Notes: generated by a model not told the origin, from the letters alone. A stretch of DNA of 49,916 nt from Spartobacteria bacterium (GCA_009930475.1 RZYC01000022.1:1-49916); one strand, 5' to 3'. Counted from the stretch's first letter, positions 34,185 through 43,329 are shown. Numbers and translations: made by a program.

Positions 34185-36008
34185 ATGAAAAAAATAATGA
34201 ATACACCGGAAACTTTTGTTTACGACATGTGTCACGGCATTGCCCGCGCCCATCCGGAACTTGAGTTTGTTGAGAAATTTAAAATTGTTAAAAAGAAAGA
34301 GATTAACCCTGGTAAGGTTTCCCTTATTTCCGGCGGCGGGTCTGGACATGAACCGGCGCATGCCGGATTTGTAGGAAAAGGAATGCTGGACTGTGCCGTA
34401 TGTGGCGATGTCTTTGCGTCCCCCTCACAGGTTCAGGTCTATAACGCCATCAAAGCGTGCGCCACCGATAAGGGCGTACTTCTGATCATTAAAAACTACT
34501 CCGGTGATGTGATGAACTTCAACGGTGCGGCGGAAGATGCAAAAGAGGATGACGAGATCAAGGTCGATGCGGTTTATGTCAATGATGACATCGCCGTCAA
34601 AGACAGTCTCTATACAGTGGGCCGTCGCGGTGTCGCCGGAACGGTCTTTGTACATAAGTGCGCCGGTGCTGCCGCAGAAATGGGGAAAGACCTCGCCGAA
34701 GTGAAAGCCGTTGCCAACAAGGCGATAAAGAACGTCAGAAGCTTTGGTTTTGCTTTTTCATCGTGTACGCCGCCAGCCAAGGGAACGCCGATTTTTGATA
34801 TCGCCGATGACCAGATGGAGTTCGGTGTAGGGATTCACGGAGAGCCAGGAAGAAAAACGGAACAGGTTCAGTCAGCGGATGTGCTTGCACAACGTATTGT
34901 AGATGACGTTCTGGAAGATCTTGGTGCAAAAGAAGGCGACAACGTTGCACTGCTCATTAATGGCTTTGGTGCAACACCGATGATGGAGCTCTATCTCTTC
35001 AATAATTCGGTTTCCAAAGAACTCGAAAAGAAAGGTATTTCTATCCACAAGACGCTGGTTGGAAATTATATGACCTCTATTGACATGGCAGGGGCCTCTG
35101 TCACTGTTATGAAACTTGATGCTGAGCTGGAATCGCTCATAGATTATCCTGTTTCAGCACCAGCCCTCACATGGGGTGCCGTAATGAATGAACAGGCGAC
35201 GGCTGCTTTGGACGCGATGAACGCCATTGCAAAAGCATTGAACATTACCCCGGGCGCAGTCGGTCCCGCAGAAGCGGCGAACGTGCCCGGCAAAAAAGTT
35301 GCCGTAGAAGCCGCTTCGGTGTACGAAGTCAAGGGGGAGCCAAAGATTGATGAAACAATCAATACTGCGGCATTTATCATGTGCATCGACAAAATGGCGG
35401 ACATCATCATTGAAAATGAAGTGGCCTTTTGCGACGCAGATCAAATGGGTGACGGGGACTTTGGTATGAGCATAGCCAAAGGCTTCAGGCAGCTTAAAGT
35501 TGACTGGGCTACACGCAAGAAAGGTGATATCGGCGAGTTTCTTATCAGTTGTTCTGAGATTATCAAGGAATACTGCGGTGGTGCTTCCGGTCCCATCTGG
35601 GGCTCGGCTTTCAAATATGCAGGCAAGTCCGTTCTTGGAGTGGAAGAAGCCTCATTGGCTGATTTGGCCACATTGTTTCAGGCCGCCAATACGGGTGTTT
35701 TCACTACAGGTGAAAAGAGTTTTGGCAAGGGTGCTGTGGTAGGTGATAAAACACTGGTGGATGCCCTGAAACCCTGTGCGGATGCTCTGGACGCGGCCGC
35801 GAAGGCTGGGAAATCGCTTGTGCAGGGGTTGGATGAAGGGGCAGCAGCCGCTGTTGCTGGTGCTGAATCAACCAAAACATTTGTTGTAACGCTAGGCAGA
35901 GCGGGAACTGTTGGTGAAAAATCAATAGGTTACCCAGATGCTGGGGCCTATGGTCTCGGTGTTATTTTTACCGGCCTCGCGGAATACATCAAAAACTTCA
36001 CCAGCTGA
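34185..36008 (+). CDS. Single-chain ATP-dependent dihydroxyacetone kinase (DhaK-DhaL fusion)
   Basis: The 607-residue product joins a DhaK domain (about 1-335) with ISGGGSGHEPAHAG and the substrate-binding His218 in GVGIHGEPG, to a DhaL domain (about 395-607) with MGDGDFGMSIAKGF. Single-chain DHA kinases use ATP rather than the PTS protein DhaM. Together with gldA it turns glycerol into dihydroxyacetone phosphate for glycolysis. In the DhaL metal site the usual Asp five residues before GDGD is Ala418, with Asp417 and Asp419 on either side. A terminator follows. Confidence 0.93.
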   Translation: MKKIMNTPETFVYDMCHGIARAHPELEFVEKFKIVKKKEINPGKVSLISGGGSGHEPAHAGFVGKGMLDCAVCGDVFASPSQVQVYNAIKACATDKGVLLIIKNYSGDVMNFNGAAEDAKEDDEIKVDAVYVNDDIAVKDSLYTVGRRGVAGTVFVHKCAGAAAEMGKDLAEVKAVANKAIKNVRSFGFAFSSCTPPAKGTPIFDIADDQMEFGVGIHGEPGRKTEQVQSADVLAQRIVDDVLEDLGAKEGDNVALLINGFGATPMMELYLFNNSVSKELEKKGISIHKTLVGNYMTSIDMAGASVTVMKLDAELESLIDYPVSAPALTWGAVMNEQATAALDAMNAIAKALNITPGAVGPAEAANVPGKKVAVEAASVYEVKGEPKIDETINTAAFIMCIDKMADIIIENEVAFCDADQMGDGDFGMSIAKGFRQLKVDWATRKKGDIGEFLISCSEIIKEYCGGASGPIWGSAFKYAGKSVLGVEEASLADLATLFQAANTGVFTTGEKSFGKGAVVGDKTLVDALKPCADALDAAAKAGKSLVQGLDEGAAAAVAGAESTKTFVVTLGRAGTVGEKSIGYPDAGAYGLGVIFTGLAEYIKNFTS

Positions 36009-36062
36009 TGGCCTTAACGCCATTTCAAGCTGCTGTATATTCGTAATACAGTAAACAACGGG

Positions 36063-36096
36063 AAGGGATTGCTTCGGCAGTCCTTTCTTTTTTTTT
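36063..36096 (+). terminator. Intrinsic terminator after the dihydroxyacetone kinase gene
   Basis: A 10-bp stem (36063-36072 and 36077-36086, with two wobbles) closes on TTCG and is followed by CTTTTTTTTT. Confidence 0.85.
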
Positions 36097-36240
36097 GTCT
36101 ATAAACACGACCAGTACCGATTAATCCGGAAAAAAAGTCATATAAAGCCAGGCTATTTACAAATATATCGTTGAACATTTTTTGTGGCTAGGCTATGTTA
36201 TCGCTTTTCGCGGTGCGGTTCAGACGCTCTGAAGTGGCGC

Positions 36241-36268
36241 AAAAAAAAGTTCCAATGATTGGAACTTT
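36241..36268. repeat. GTTCCAATGATTGGAAC palindrome, copy 4
   Basis: The core is at 36249-36265 and has the central base inverted relative to copies 1-3 (G, not C, on the plus strand), so it is in the opposite orientation. An A8 flank precedes it. Copy 5 follows, centre to centre 42 bp. Confidence 0.75.
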
Positions 36269-36285
36269 ATATAAATCAATATGTT

Positions 36286-36311
36286 AAAAAGTTCCAATGA
36301 TTGGAACTTTT
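36286..36311. repeat. GTTCCAATGATTGGAAC palindrome, copy 5
   Basis: The core is at 36291-36307 and is identical to copy 4, with A5 and T4 flanks. It lies 17 bases downstream of the hybrid kinase stop, where it could also end that transcript. Confidence 0.75.
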
Positions 36312-36328
36312 CAAATGAGTATGTTTTA

Positions 36329-38356
36329 TCATTTCGTTGGCAGTAACTTGTTGATCGTACTTATAAGGCGGTCGCCATTGACGGGTTTTGCAATGAATTC
36401 ATTGATACCGGCCTGTGCACATCGAGCATGGATGTCGTCGTTGACATAGGCACTTACGGCAATGACCGGGACTCGCTGGTGTTCGGAGGAGATGGCCCCG
36501 CCACGTATTTTTTCTACCAGTTCAAATCCATCCATGCCGGGCATCTGCAGGTCGACAACGAGGATATCCACTGCATTTTTTTTGAGGTGTTCCAGTGCTG
36601 CATAGCCATCAGCTACGACATCGGCATCGACGTTTTTGGAGGCCAGTAATTTGGTGAAATACAACCGATTCAGGACATTGTCTTCGACGACGAGAACCCG
36701 CAGCGAATTGTTTCTCTCCGGCAATTTCGGTTTGGGGGATATCGTGTGGTGGCGGGATGCACGAGGGGACACTGCGGTTTGCGGTTCACCGAGGGACGGG
36801 ATATCCGAGAGTGTGAAGGGCAGTGTGATAAGAAATTCTGAACCATTCTGTGTAGAACTGACACATTCGACGTTGCCGCCCATGACGACAGCCAATTCCT
36901 TGGCCAGCGTCAATCCGATTCCCAATCCATTGTAGCGACGGGTGTAGGATCCATCCTGCTGCACGAAAGGGGCAAAGATGTCTTCACGATTGGCGGGATC
37001 AATACCAATGCCGGTATCTCTGATTGTAAAACAAACAATGACCTGATCATCCTGGCGTTCTTTTAGCTGTACATTGAAATGAATCGAACCTTCTGAAGTG
37101 AACTTAATGGCGTTTTCACCGATCTGAACGAGAATCTGCTGCAGTCGGAAATCATCGGTTTGTACGTACTGGGGAATGGCGTCATCCCAGTCAAAGCGCA
37201 CCAGCAGATCTTTGCGTTCGGCGCGGCTTTTTAGTACAGCGATCAGTTTTTGCACTGTTTCTTTCAAATCCACGGGGCGGGGGGAAATGCGGATGCGCCG
37301 GTCTTCGATCTCTGTATAGGTGAGGACGCTGTTGACAATTTTGAGCAAAATGGACCCGCTGTCTTCAATCAGTGACAAACTATCGGTCTGCTCTTCATCC
37401 AGATCCGTTTCCAGCATCAGCTGGCTCAAGCCGATCACTGCGTTAAGCGGTGTGCGCAGTTCGTGGCTGATGTTCGACAGGAAATAGGATTTGAGGCGGT
37501 CTGCTTTTTCCGCGCGGTCTTTTGCTTCTTGCAAACTGAATTCCCGTTGCTTCTGTTCGCCGATATCCCGCTTTTGGACTATCACAGACTGCACCTCACC
37601 TGCTGCATCAAATATTGGATTCGCGCGGCACTCGTAGTACTGGTTAACCCACTCATCGTAGACCTCCGCGGTAACAAGCGTCTTTTCGTTTAATGCCCGG
37701 ATAAAAGGGCATCCTTCGCAGCGGTTGACCGCCAGAGGGCCGATGTTTTCGCGGAGTTCTTTTTGCTTCTCTCTCAATTCGAGATGTTCTTTTCCTGCGG
37801 TATTTAAACTAATCACGTCGCCACCGGGCGAATAGATGATAATGATATCGGATATGGCATCAAGCGTTCCATCCAGCAGTGTACGCGTGGCAGCCAAGTC
37901 TGAATCGCGCTGTTTCGGGCCGGTGACATCCTGCACGACGGCGACGAACTGATTGGTTTCACCATGGGGGTACAACTGGATGTGCAGGTGTCTTTTCAGC
38001 ACTTCGACCCAGCGATCCAGAATCACATGTTCCTTCTGCACCACGACAGAGAGGCATGCATCAAGGAAGAGATGGAGCGGAATTTCAGGAAGAACCTGTG
38101 TCACCCGGCGCCCCGGCAACGTCTTCGCTTCCAGTCCGGTATGCACCTCGAAAGCCCTGTTTGTCGCAATAAATGCGATGTCTTGCGGGGTGTCCAGCTT
38201 GTCGGTCAGCAGTTCTGCCACTGCCACGCCCGAGGCTGATCGTGCAAAAAACACTTCAAACAGGGATGGATGCAGTTTGTGGGTCGCATAGTATAACGCG
38301 CCATCGGCCGATTTATCTGTAGACATGACTTCTTTATTGACTGGGAAATTCTTCAT
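36329..38356 (-). CDS. Cytoplasmic hybrid histidine kinase with PAS and receiver domains
   Basis: I chose the ATG at 38356 because AGGAG lies 7 bases upstream and it overlaps the upstream stop in ATGA. The 675-residue product has no membrane helix. Two PAS-like domains (about 45-140 and 160-270) come first, the second with NRCEGCPFI, a Cys pair. Then come HisKA with SNISHELRTPLNAVIG, a HATPase domain (NAIKFTSEG, DTGIGI, GLGIGLTLAKEL) and a receiver (VLVVEDNVLNRLYF, with the phospho-Asp in LVVDLQMPGMDG). It is the last gene of the serA operon. Palindrome copies 4 and 5 follow it. Confidence 0.9.
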   Translation of the reverse strand: MKNFPVNKEVMSTDKSADGALYYATHKLHPSLFEVFFARSASGVAVAELLTDKLDTPQDIAFIATNRAFEVHTGLEAKTLPGRRVTQVLPEIPLHLFLDACLSVVVQKEHVILDRWVEVLKRHLHIQLYPHGETNQFVAVVQDVTGPKQRDSDLAATRTLLDGTLDAISDIIIIYSPGGDVISLNTAGKEHLELREKQKELRENIGPLAVNRCEGCPFIRALNEKTLVTAEVYDEWVNQYYECRANPIFDAAGEVQSVIVQKRDIGEQKQREFSLQEAKDRAEKADRLKSYFLSNISHELRTPLNAVIGLSQLMLETDLDEEQTDSLSLIEDSGSILLKIVNSVLTYTEIEDRRIRISPRPVDLKETVQKLIAVLKSRAERKDLLVRFDWDDAIPQYVQTDDFRLQQILVQIGENAIKFTSEGSIHFNVQLKERQDDQVIVCFTIRDTGIGIDPANREDIFAPFVQQDGSYTRRYNGLGIGLTLAKELAVVMGGNVECVSSTQNGSEFLITLPFTLSDIPSLGEPQTAVSPRASRHHTISPKPKLPERNNSLRVLVVEDNVLNRLYFTKLLASKNVDADVVADGYAALEHLKKNAVDILVVDLQMPGMDGFELVEKIRGGAISSEHQRVPVIAVSAYVNDDIHARCAQAGINEFIAKPVNGDRLISTINKLLPTK

Positions 38357-39201
38357 TGCATCTCCTGGCAGTTCCATGCGTCGGCCTTTGCCCGCGTTGG
38401 CTCTTGGGCGAATTTAGAACATTGCCCTAAAAAATAACAGGGATTATTATAAAAAACGGTTTCCACATGCTCTGGTTTATGGCCGCGTCGCCGCATTTCA
38501 AAAATGGCGTCGTGCAGGGTTCCTGGATCCGACGGCCCCCAGTCGCCGGAGGCATCCACCAGCATGCGCTCCATGCCGAAACGCTCTATGCTGTCGACGA
38601 CCCTCGCCGCCGAGTTTTTGGTAATAGGATAAATGGTCATAGCCGTCCAGAAGCCGGCGTCACGCAGCATGGGGATGGTATGTTCTTCGCAGTGATCGAA
38701 GGCGATACGCTCGGGATCTATGCCGCCATGTCCCTTTAGATAATCCAGCATCATTTTGGTGCCCTTCAGCTTATCACTCAGGTGCGGTGTATGAATCCAT
38801 ATCAGCTGATGATACTTCAGGGCTAATTCAACCTGCTGTTCAAACACGATCATTTCATTGCGGGTATTTTTATTTAACCCTATTTCACCGATGCCCAATA
38901 CATTGGGTTTATCCAGGAAGTCAGGAATAAACGACAGCACTTCACGGGCCAGATCGAGGTTATCAGCTTCTTTTGGATTCAGACAGATCCAGCAATAGTG
39001 CTGAATTAAATACTGAGCGGCCCGGGCTGGTTCGAAAGTGGTTAAATGCGTGAAATAGTCATGAAAAGCCATGGCAGACGTGCGGTCGTATCCTGCCCAG
39101 AAGGCCGGTTCCACACAGGCCGCCGTATGCATCCTTGCCATACGTTCATAATCCTGTGTGGTGCGGGCGATCATGTGGATATGGGGCTCTATGACATTCA
39201 T
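38353..39201 (-). CDS. EboB-like TatD-family metal-dependent hydrolase
   Basis: The 282-residue product is a TIM-barrel amidohydrolase. IEPHIHM carries the first metal His pair, LGIGEIGLNKNT the central Glu, WIHTPHL and FDHCEEHTIP the next His residues, and VDASGDWGPSDP the final Asp. The sequence is closer to EboB of the ebo cluster (known from bacteria and algae) than to the nuclease TatD. The substrate is unknown. It overlaps the small gene before it and the kinase gene after it, both in ATGA. No UbiA-type EboC or other ebo gene is present in the window. Confidence 0.85.
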   Translation of the reverse strand: MNVIEPHIHMIARTTQDYERMARMHTAACVEPAFWAGYDRTSAMAFHDYFTHLTTFEPARAAQYLIQHYCWICLNPKEADNLDLAREVLSFIPDFLDKPNVLGIGEIGLNKNTRNEMIVFEQQVELALKYHQLIWIHTPHLSDKLKGTKMMLDYLKGHGGIDPERIAFDHCEEHTIPMLRDAGFWTAMTIYPITKNSAARVVDSIERFGMERMLVDASGDWGPSDPGTLHDAIFEMRRRGHKPEHVETVFYNNPCYFLGQCSKFAQEPTRAKADAWNCQEMQ

Positions 39202-39470
39202 ATCGGTTCCGGGTCTTCGACGGAAAGCATGGTTAAAATGGCCTCGGTGCGGTCGGCTCCGGAGTCATCAGCAAGCAGCCGGCATGCTGTGCGAAGTTGT
39301 TGCACACGAAGATCATTATGTACCGTCTCTGCACCGGTCATGCGATCTATGCGGTCAAAGGCAGATGCAACCTCCAGCAAGGCACAGCGCATATCCAGAT
39401 AATACATATCCAGAACGGAAGCCGCCGACATTGTTGCCGGCGGCACAGAACAATACGTTGCGTCGCTCAT
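39198..39470 (-). CDS. Small helical protein (EboA-like position)
   Basis: I chose the ATG at 39470, 10 bases after the serA stop. The ORF from 39515 would overlap serA. The 90-residue product is all-helical with YYLDMRCALLEVASAFDRIDRMTG as its best segment. It overlaps the EboB-like gene in ATGA. By place and helical build it could be a short EboA-type partner, but the match is only general. Confidence 0.65.
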   Translation of the reverse strand: MSDATYCSVPPATMSAASVLDMYYLDMRCALLEVASAFDRIDRMTGAETVHNDLRVQQLRTACRLLADDSGADRTEAILTMLSVEDPEPI

Positions 39471-39480
39471 ATAATCCGTT

Positions 39481-41061
39481 TTAATCGACTGTGACGCAAA
39501 CAGCCACATGCGCATCGATATCGGTTGCGACGGCGTCCAGAATATCCTGAGGAATCACTTTGTTGACCTTCAGAATGGCGATGGAGTTTTTTCCGCTGCT
39601 ATCATGCGGATTACGGACATCGTCAATATTGATGTCAGCGGAGGCCAATGCCGCGCCGATGCGCCCCAGCACGCCGGGGCGGTCGGCATAGGTGAAAAAT
39701 GCGGTTATGCCTTTGGGTTCGAAATAAAGTTTATCGAAATCATTAATCCGCGAGACCATGAGAGCACCTTCTGCCACGGTGCCGCGAATACTGGTTCTTC
39801 GCAGGTTTTCGGAATCAAGGCTGCTGGTCACGTCCAGTGTGATGCTGTTGGTGAATCCCTTGGAATCATCGGTTTCACGATTTTCATATTCCACGCCCAT
39901 TTCATCCAGATAGCGCTGTGCTGCCTTACTGTCGCTGGAGCGGTCAAAGTCGTCATTCAACGCCGCAACAATGGGCACTTTCAGCCAGGGGGCAAAGGGT
40001 TTTAGATCGCCATAAAAACTGGTTTCGATCAGTTTCAGCTGGGTTTTTGATCCCACCAGCGCACGTGCAAAACGAGCTAGGGTGAATGCCAGTTCGCAAT
40101 AGGCTTCGTCCAGACCTTCCGGGATATCGCGGTTCACCACATAGCTTGTGACACCTTTTTCATAATAATCAATCAGTTGCTCTGCCGACCGTTTGGCGGC
40201 ATTTACATTGGCTTCCATGGTATTGGCGCCTAGATGGGGCAGCATCAGATGAGCAAACGCGGCAACGCTTTTTTCGCCAGCGGCATCTTTGGGATACACA
40301 TCGTTTAGAAAACGGATGCCTTTGTCATTGATCGCCTGTTGCAGATCGGCTTCATTGATGATCCCTGCCCGCGCACAGTTCACCAGTGTGGCTCCGTTTT
40401 TCATTTTGGAGAGCAGTGTGGTGTTGATCAGTCCACGGGTCTCTTCATTTTCCGGAATATGCAGGGAAACGTAATCGGACTCCGCAAACAGCTGTGCCAT
40501 ATCTGCCAGTTCAACGCCCATTTTTTCGGCCTTGTCCTTGGAAATCATGGGATCATAACCAAGTATTTTAACATCAAATCCACGTGTGCGTTTGATCAGC
40601 AGTTGACCGATAGCACCCAGTCCGACCACGCCCAGTGTTTTGCCGGTGAGCTCGCGTCCCATATATTTCTTTTTCTCCCATGCTCCTGCACGAGTCGTCG
40701 CGTCGGCCGCTACGATATGGCGCGCATCCGCGAGAATCAGGGCGATTACTTCTTCCGCTACGGCATTGGCATTGGCTCCGGGAGTGTTCATTACATCAAT
40801 GCCGCGACGCCGAGCGTACTTCGTGTCGATCGTGTTATATCCGGCACCGGCGCGAATCACTACTTTCAATTTGGGCAGCAGGTCAATAATTTCAGCCGTG
40901 ACTTTTTCACTGCGAACAATGAGCACATCGGTATCTGCATGTGCTTTAGCCAGATCAATGAGTTCCTGCGAATCATCCTGGACAACGGTATAGCCGCCAT
41001 TGTTTTTAAGCATTTCGCGGGCAATGCTGTTCAGTTTGGTTGGAATCAAAACTTTTTTCAT
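39481..41061 (-). CDS. serA: D-3-phosphoglycerate dehydrogenase-like protein
   Basis: The 526-residue product has the long PGDH plan: catalytic domain, NAD domain (GVVGLGAIGQLL, NCARAGI with Arg231, LPHLGANTMEA with His276), an intervening ASB-like domain and a C-terminal ACT domain (TYADRPGVLGRIGAALASADI). It should oxidise 3-phosphoglycerate for serine synthesis, with ACT-linked control. The position of the usual catalytic Glu (DVFxxEP) reads DVYPKDAAG, so Asp259 stands there. GAGG lies before the ATG. It heads an operon with EboA-like and EboB-like genes and a hybrid kinase, which is unusual for serA. Confidence 0.9.
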   Translation of the reverse strand: MKKVLIPTKLNSIAREMLKNNGGYTVVQDDSQELIDLAKAHADTDVLIVRSEKVTAEIIDLLPKLKVVIRAGAGYNTIDTKYARRRGIDVMNTPGANANAVAEEVIALILADARHIVAADATTRAGAWEKKKYMGRELTGKTLGVVGLGAIGQLLIKRTRGFDVKILGYDPMISKDKAEKMGVELADMAQLFAESDYVSLHIPENEETRGLINTTLLSKMKNGATLVNCARAGIINEADLQQAINDKGIRFLNDVYPKDAAGEKSVAAFAHLMLPHLGANTMEANVNAAKRSAEQLIDYYEKGVTSYVVNRDIPEGLDEAYCELAFTLARFARALVGSKTQLKLIETSFYGDLKPFAPWLKVPIVAALNDDFDRSSDSKAAQRYLDEMGVEYENRETDDSKGFTNSITLDVTSSLDSENLRRTSIRGTVAEGALMVSRINDFDKLYFEPKGITAFFTYADRPGVLGRIGAALASADINIDDVRNPHDSSGKNSIAILKVNKVIPQDILDAVATDIDAHVAVCVTVD

Positions 41062-41104
41062 GGATTACCTCATCTCAAGTTGTGCATTTATGAAAATTTC
41101 GCGA

Positions 41105-41132
41105 ACCATAGCACATGACCCTGCTGAATCAA
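41105..41132 (-). promoter_or_regulatory. Candidate promoter for the serA operon
   Basis: On the minus strand TTGATT (41132-41127) is followed after 16 bases by TATGGT (41110-41105). The leader is about 40 bases. Confidence 0.55.
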
Positions 41133-41188
41133 GAATCATTCGCTTTTTTGCATTGCATATTCTGCCGGCGATTTGCATCGTTACGCGC

Positions 41189-41566
41189 ATGAATACGAAG
41201 AACACTCAGACGTCTTCCCATCCTCCCTGTGACATCTGTGGAGGGAGATGCTGCAAATATGTCAGCGTTCAGATCGACACGCCCGTAGAAAAAGACGAAT
41301 GGGACAATATCCGTTGGTATTTGCTACATGAAAACGTGCGTGTTTTCATCGATCACGACATGGATTGGTTTATCGAATTTCTTACACCCTGTACGGCGCA
41401 GCTGCCGGATAATCGCTGTGGTTGTTACGAAACACGGCCAGCCATCTGTCGTTCACACGGTCAGCAGGAAGACGTAAACTGCGAATACTATGCCGATCCT
41501 TATCACCGTCTTTTTGAAACTGTTGAGCAGCTGGAGTCGTACCTTATCAATGAACACACCTGTTGA
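41189..41566 (+). CDS. YkgJ-family Cys-cluster protein
   Basis: I chose the ATG at 41189, because upstream codons would run through the serA promoter. The 125-residue product has PCDICGGRCCKYV, the CxxCxxxCC pattern of the YkgJ (zinc- or iron-chelating) family, with further Cys in LTPCTAQL, RCGCYETRPAICRSH and VNCEYY. Family members are often redox or metal-binding accessory proteins of unknown function. It overlaps the next gene by 17 bases. Confidence 0.8.
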   Translation: MNTKNTQTSSHPPCDICGGRCCKYVSVQIDTPVEKDEWDNIRWYLLHENVRVFIDHDMDWFIEFLTPCTAQLPDNRCGCYETRPAICRSHGQQEDVNCEYYADPYHRLFETVEQLESYLINEHTC

Positions 41567-42278
41567 TGCGATTCCTGATGACGAAAATCGCGTTGCTATA
41601 ACCAACACCATCTGGACCCATGCGTTGCCATTCATCACATGGATCGTCTGCATGTCATTGCTTCCATCCACGGGCTGGGCCTATGCGGTACGCACGGTTT
41701 TAGGTCTGGGTCTCTTTGTCTGGTGCTGTCCGTGGCGCTGGTATCCACGACTTAACGGAAGGCATCTGCCTGGAGCAGTGCTGATTGGCATTGTCGTAGC
41801 GGTTTTGTGGATTATGCCTGAAAGTCATTGGCTAAAGGTGCACAGCCCGCTGTTTTACGAGGGGTATCAATATCTGGGTATTGTTCCGCCATGGTCCCTG
41901 CCGGCGGCCCGTACCGCAACCCCCTATGCGCCTGAAGTATGCGGGTGGATTTTTACGTTAATTCGCCTGATGGGGTCGGCCATCGCCGTGGGCTGCATCG
42001 AGGAGTTTTTCTGGCGCGGCTTTGTCTATCGCTGGCTGATACGGAACAACTTTCTTAAAGTCAGCATGGGGAGCTATCATCCTTTATGGTTCTGGATCAC
42101 CGCCCTGCTTTTCAGCTTGGAGCATGATCGCTGGCTGGTTGGGCTGCTGGCGGGAGCGATTTACGGCTGGTACGCTATCCGAACCCGTGATATCTGGGCG
42201 GTGTCCGCAGCACATGCCATCACCAATCTGGTGCTGGGTATTTACGTTATTACGACGCAGTCTTGGTTTTTTTGGTAG
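41550..42278 (+). CDS. CPBP-family intramembrane metalloprotease (CAAX protease-like)
   Basis: I chose the ATG at 41550, with GGAG about 14 bases upstream. The 242-residue product has about six to eight membrane helices and the three CPBP motifs: EEFFWRG with Glu151, Glu152 and Arg156, His192 in SLEHDRW, and His222 in AHAITN. The sequence is reminiscent of the CAAX-protease-related proteins found near exosortase genes. No exosortase is in the window. It overlaps the YkgJ-type gene and is convergent with the Dus gene. Confidence 0.85.
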   Translation: MNTPVDAIPDDENRVAITNTIWTHALPFITWIVCMSLLPSTGWAYAVRTVLGLGLFVWCCPWRWYPRLNGRHLPGAVLIGIVVAVLWIMPESHWLKVHSPLFYEGYQYLGIVPPWSLPAARTATPYAPEVCGWIFTLIRLMGSAIAVGCIEEFFWRGFVYRWLIRNNFLKVSMGSYHPLWFWITALLFSLEHDRWLVGLLAGAIYGWYAIRTRDIWAVSAAHAITNLVLGIYVITTQSWFFW

Positions 42279-42306
42279 CCGCTCGTGCAGGTTCCGGACG
42301 TCGTTG

Positions 42307-43329
42307 TCACTTGAGCGGATTACAATCGGTTCGTTGCGGTGATGGTGCTGGTGCCGCCGCAAACCATTCCTGAACGATCGACTGAAACGACGACAGCGTC
42401 TGAGTGCGCTTGAGTTTTTTAAACAATTTATGACCCTGATCAAAATTACGGGAGAAATAAGACCAGAATTCCTTCATTTTTCCAAGAACAGGGGAGGGTG
42501 CTTGCTGCGCCCATACGAGGTATTCATGGAGGAGCGTCTGGTAGAAATCATATAGCATCTGTCTGCGCTGGTTCCAGCCGGGAAAGGCACCGGGCTGCTT
42601 GATATCGCCAGCTAAAAAGGGATCGATGATGAGACCCCGTCCGACCATCCATCGGTTGATTTGTGGAAACCGCACACGAAGCCGTTGAAAATCATTCACC
42701 GAACAAATATCTCCATTATACACCAGGGGATGCGATATCAGCGGCATGCATGCAGCAAATGCCTCGATATCGGCGCGGCCCTCATACATTTGACCGGCGG
42801 TACGCGGATGAATGATTACTTCTTTAAGAGGATACTGGTTAAACAAGGGAAGCAAGGGAAGCAATTCCTGATTGGATTTGTATCCCAGGCGAACTTTTAC
42901 CGACCACTCGTTGGGGTATTTGGAACAAACGACGTCCAGGACATCGCGAATCATATCAGGATGAGGAAGGAGGCCGGAGCCACGCCGTTTTTTGGCGACC
43001 TGCGGCCAGGGACAGCCGAGATTCCAGTTGCATTCACGATAGCCCAGATCATGGATGGCATCTAATAACGCGAGAATATCGTGCGGATTATTTCCAATAA
43101 TTTGAGGGACAAGCGTCGTGTCCCCCAGCTCGTTTCGTTCGGGAAGAATATCTTGCAGCAGTTTCCCCGTTCCTTTATGTCCCTTGATGGTCGGAATGAA
43201 AGGGGCGATGATTTTATCCAGTCCAGTGAAATGACGATGATGGGCATTTCGGTACACCACCGGATTCAAACCGCGCATGGGTGCAAGAATCAAAGATAGA
43301 GGCTCTTGTCGGGAGATAGATGCAGTCAT
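42307..43329 (-). CDS. tRNA-dihydrouridine synthase family protein
   Basis: The 340-residue product is a Dus-type flavin enzyme: LILAPMRGL at the start, NLGCPWPQVAKKRRGSGLL with the catalytic Cys, VKVRLGY, IIHPRTAGQMYEG, VYNGDI and MVGRGLI. It reduces uridine in the D loop of tRNA. I cannot assign DusA, B or C. No clear ribosome site precedes the ATG at 43329. A terminator for the yidC operon lies 20 bases upstream, so this gene has its own promoter or needs read-through. Confidence 0.9.
   Translation of the reverse strand: MTASISRQEPLSLILAPMRGLNPVVYRNAHHRHFTGLDKIIAPFIPTIKGHKGTGKLLQDILPERNELGDTTLVPQIIGNNPHDILALLDAIHDLGYRECNWNLGCPWPQVAKKRRGSGLLPHPDMIRDVLDVVCSKYPNEWSVKVRLGYKSNQELLPLLPLFNQYPLKEVIIHPRTAGQMYEGRADIEAFAACMPLISHPLVYNGDICSVNDFQRLRVRFPQINRWMVGRGLIIDPFLAGDIKQPGAFPGWNQRRQMLYDFYQTLLHEYLVWAQQAPSPVLGKMKEFWSYFSRNFDQGHKLFKKLKRTQTLSSFQSIVQEWFAAAPAPSPQRTDCNPLK

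Larger units (their letters stand above)
36097..36328. other. Gap after the kinase terminator
   Basis: The gap holds palindrome copies 4 and 5 near the 3' end of the hybrid kinase gene. Between 36097 and 36240 I see nothing else. Confidence 0.5.

Noticed and set aside
40339-41118. 259-residue open frame on the plus strand
   Set aside because: It is antisense to serA, whose motifs and ACT domain are clear, and has Cys/Phe-rich low-order content typical of shadows.
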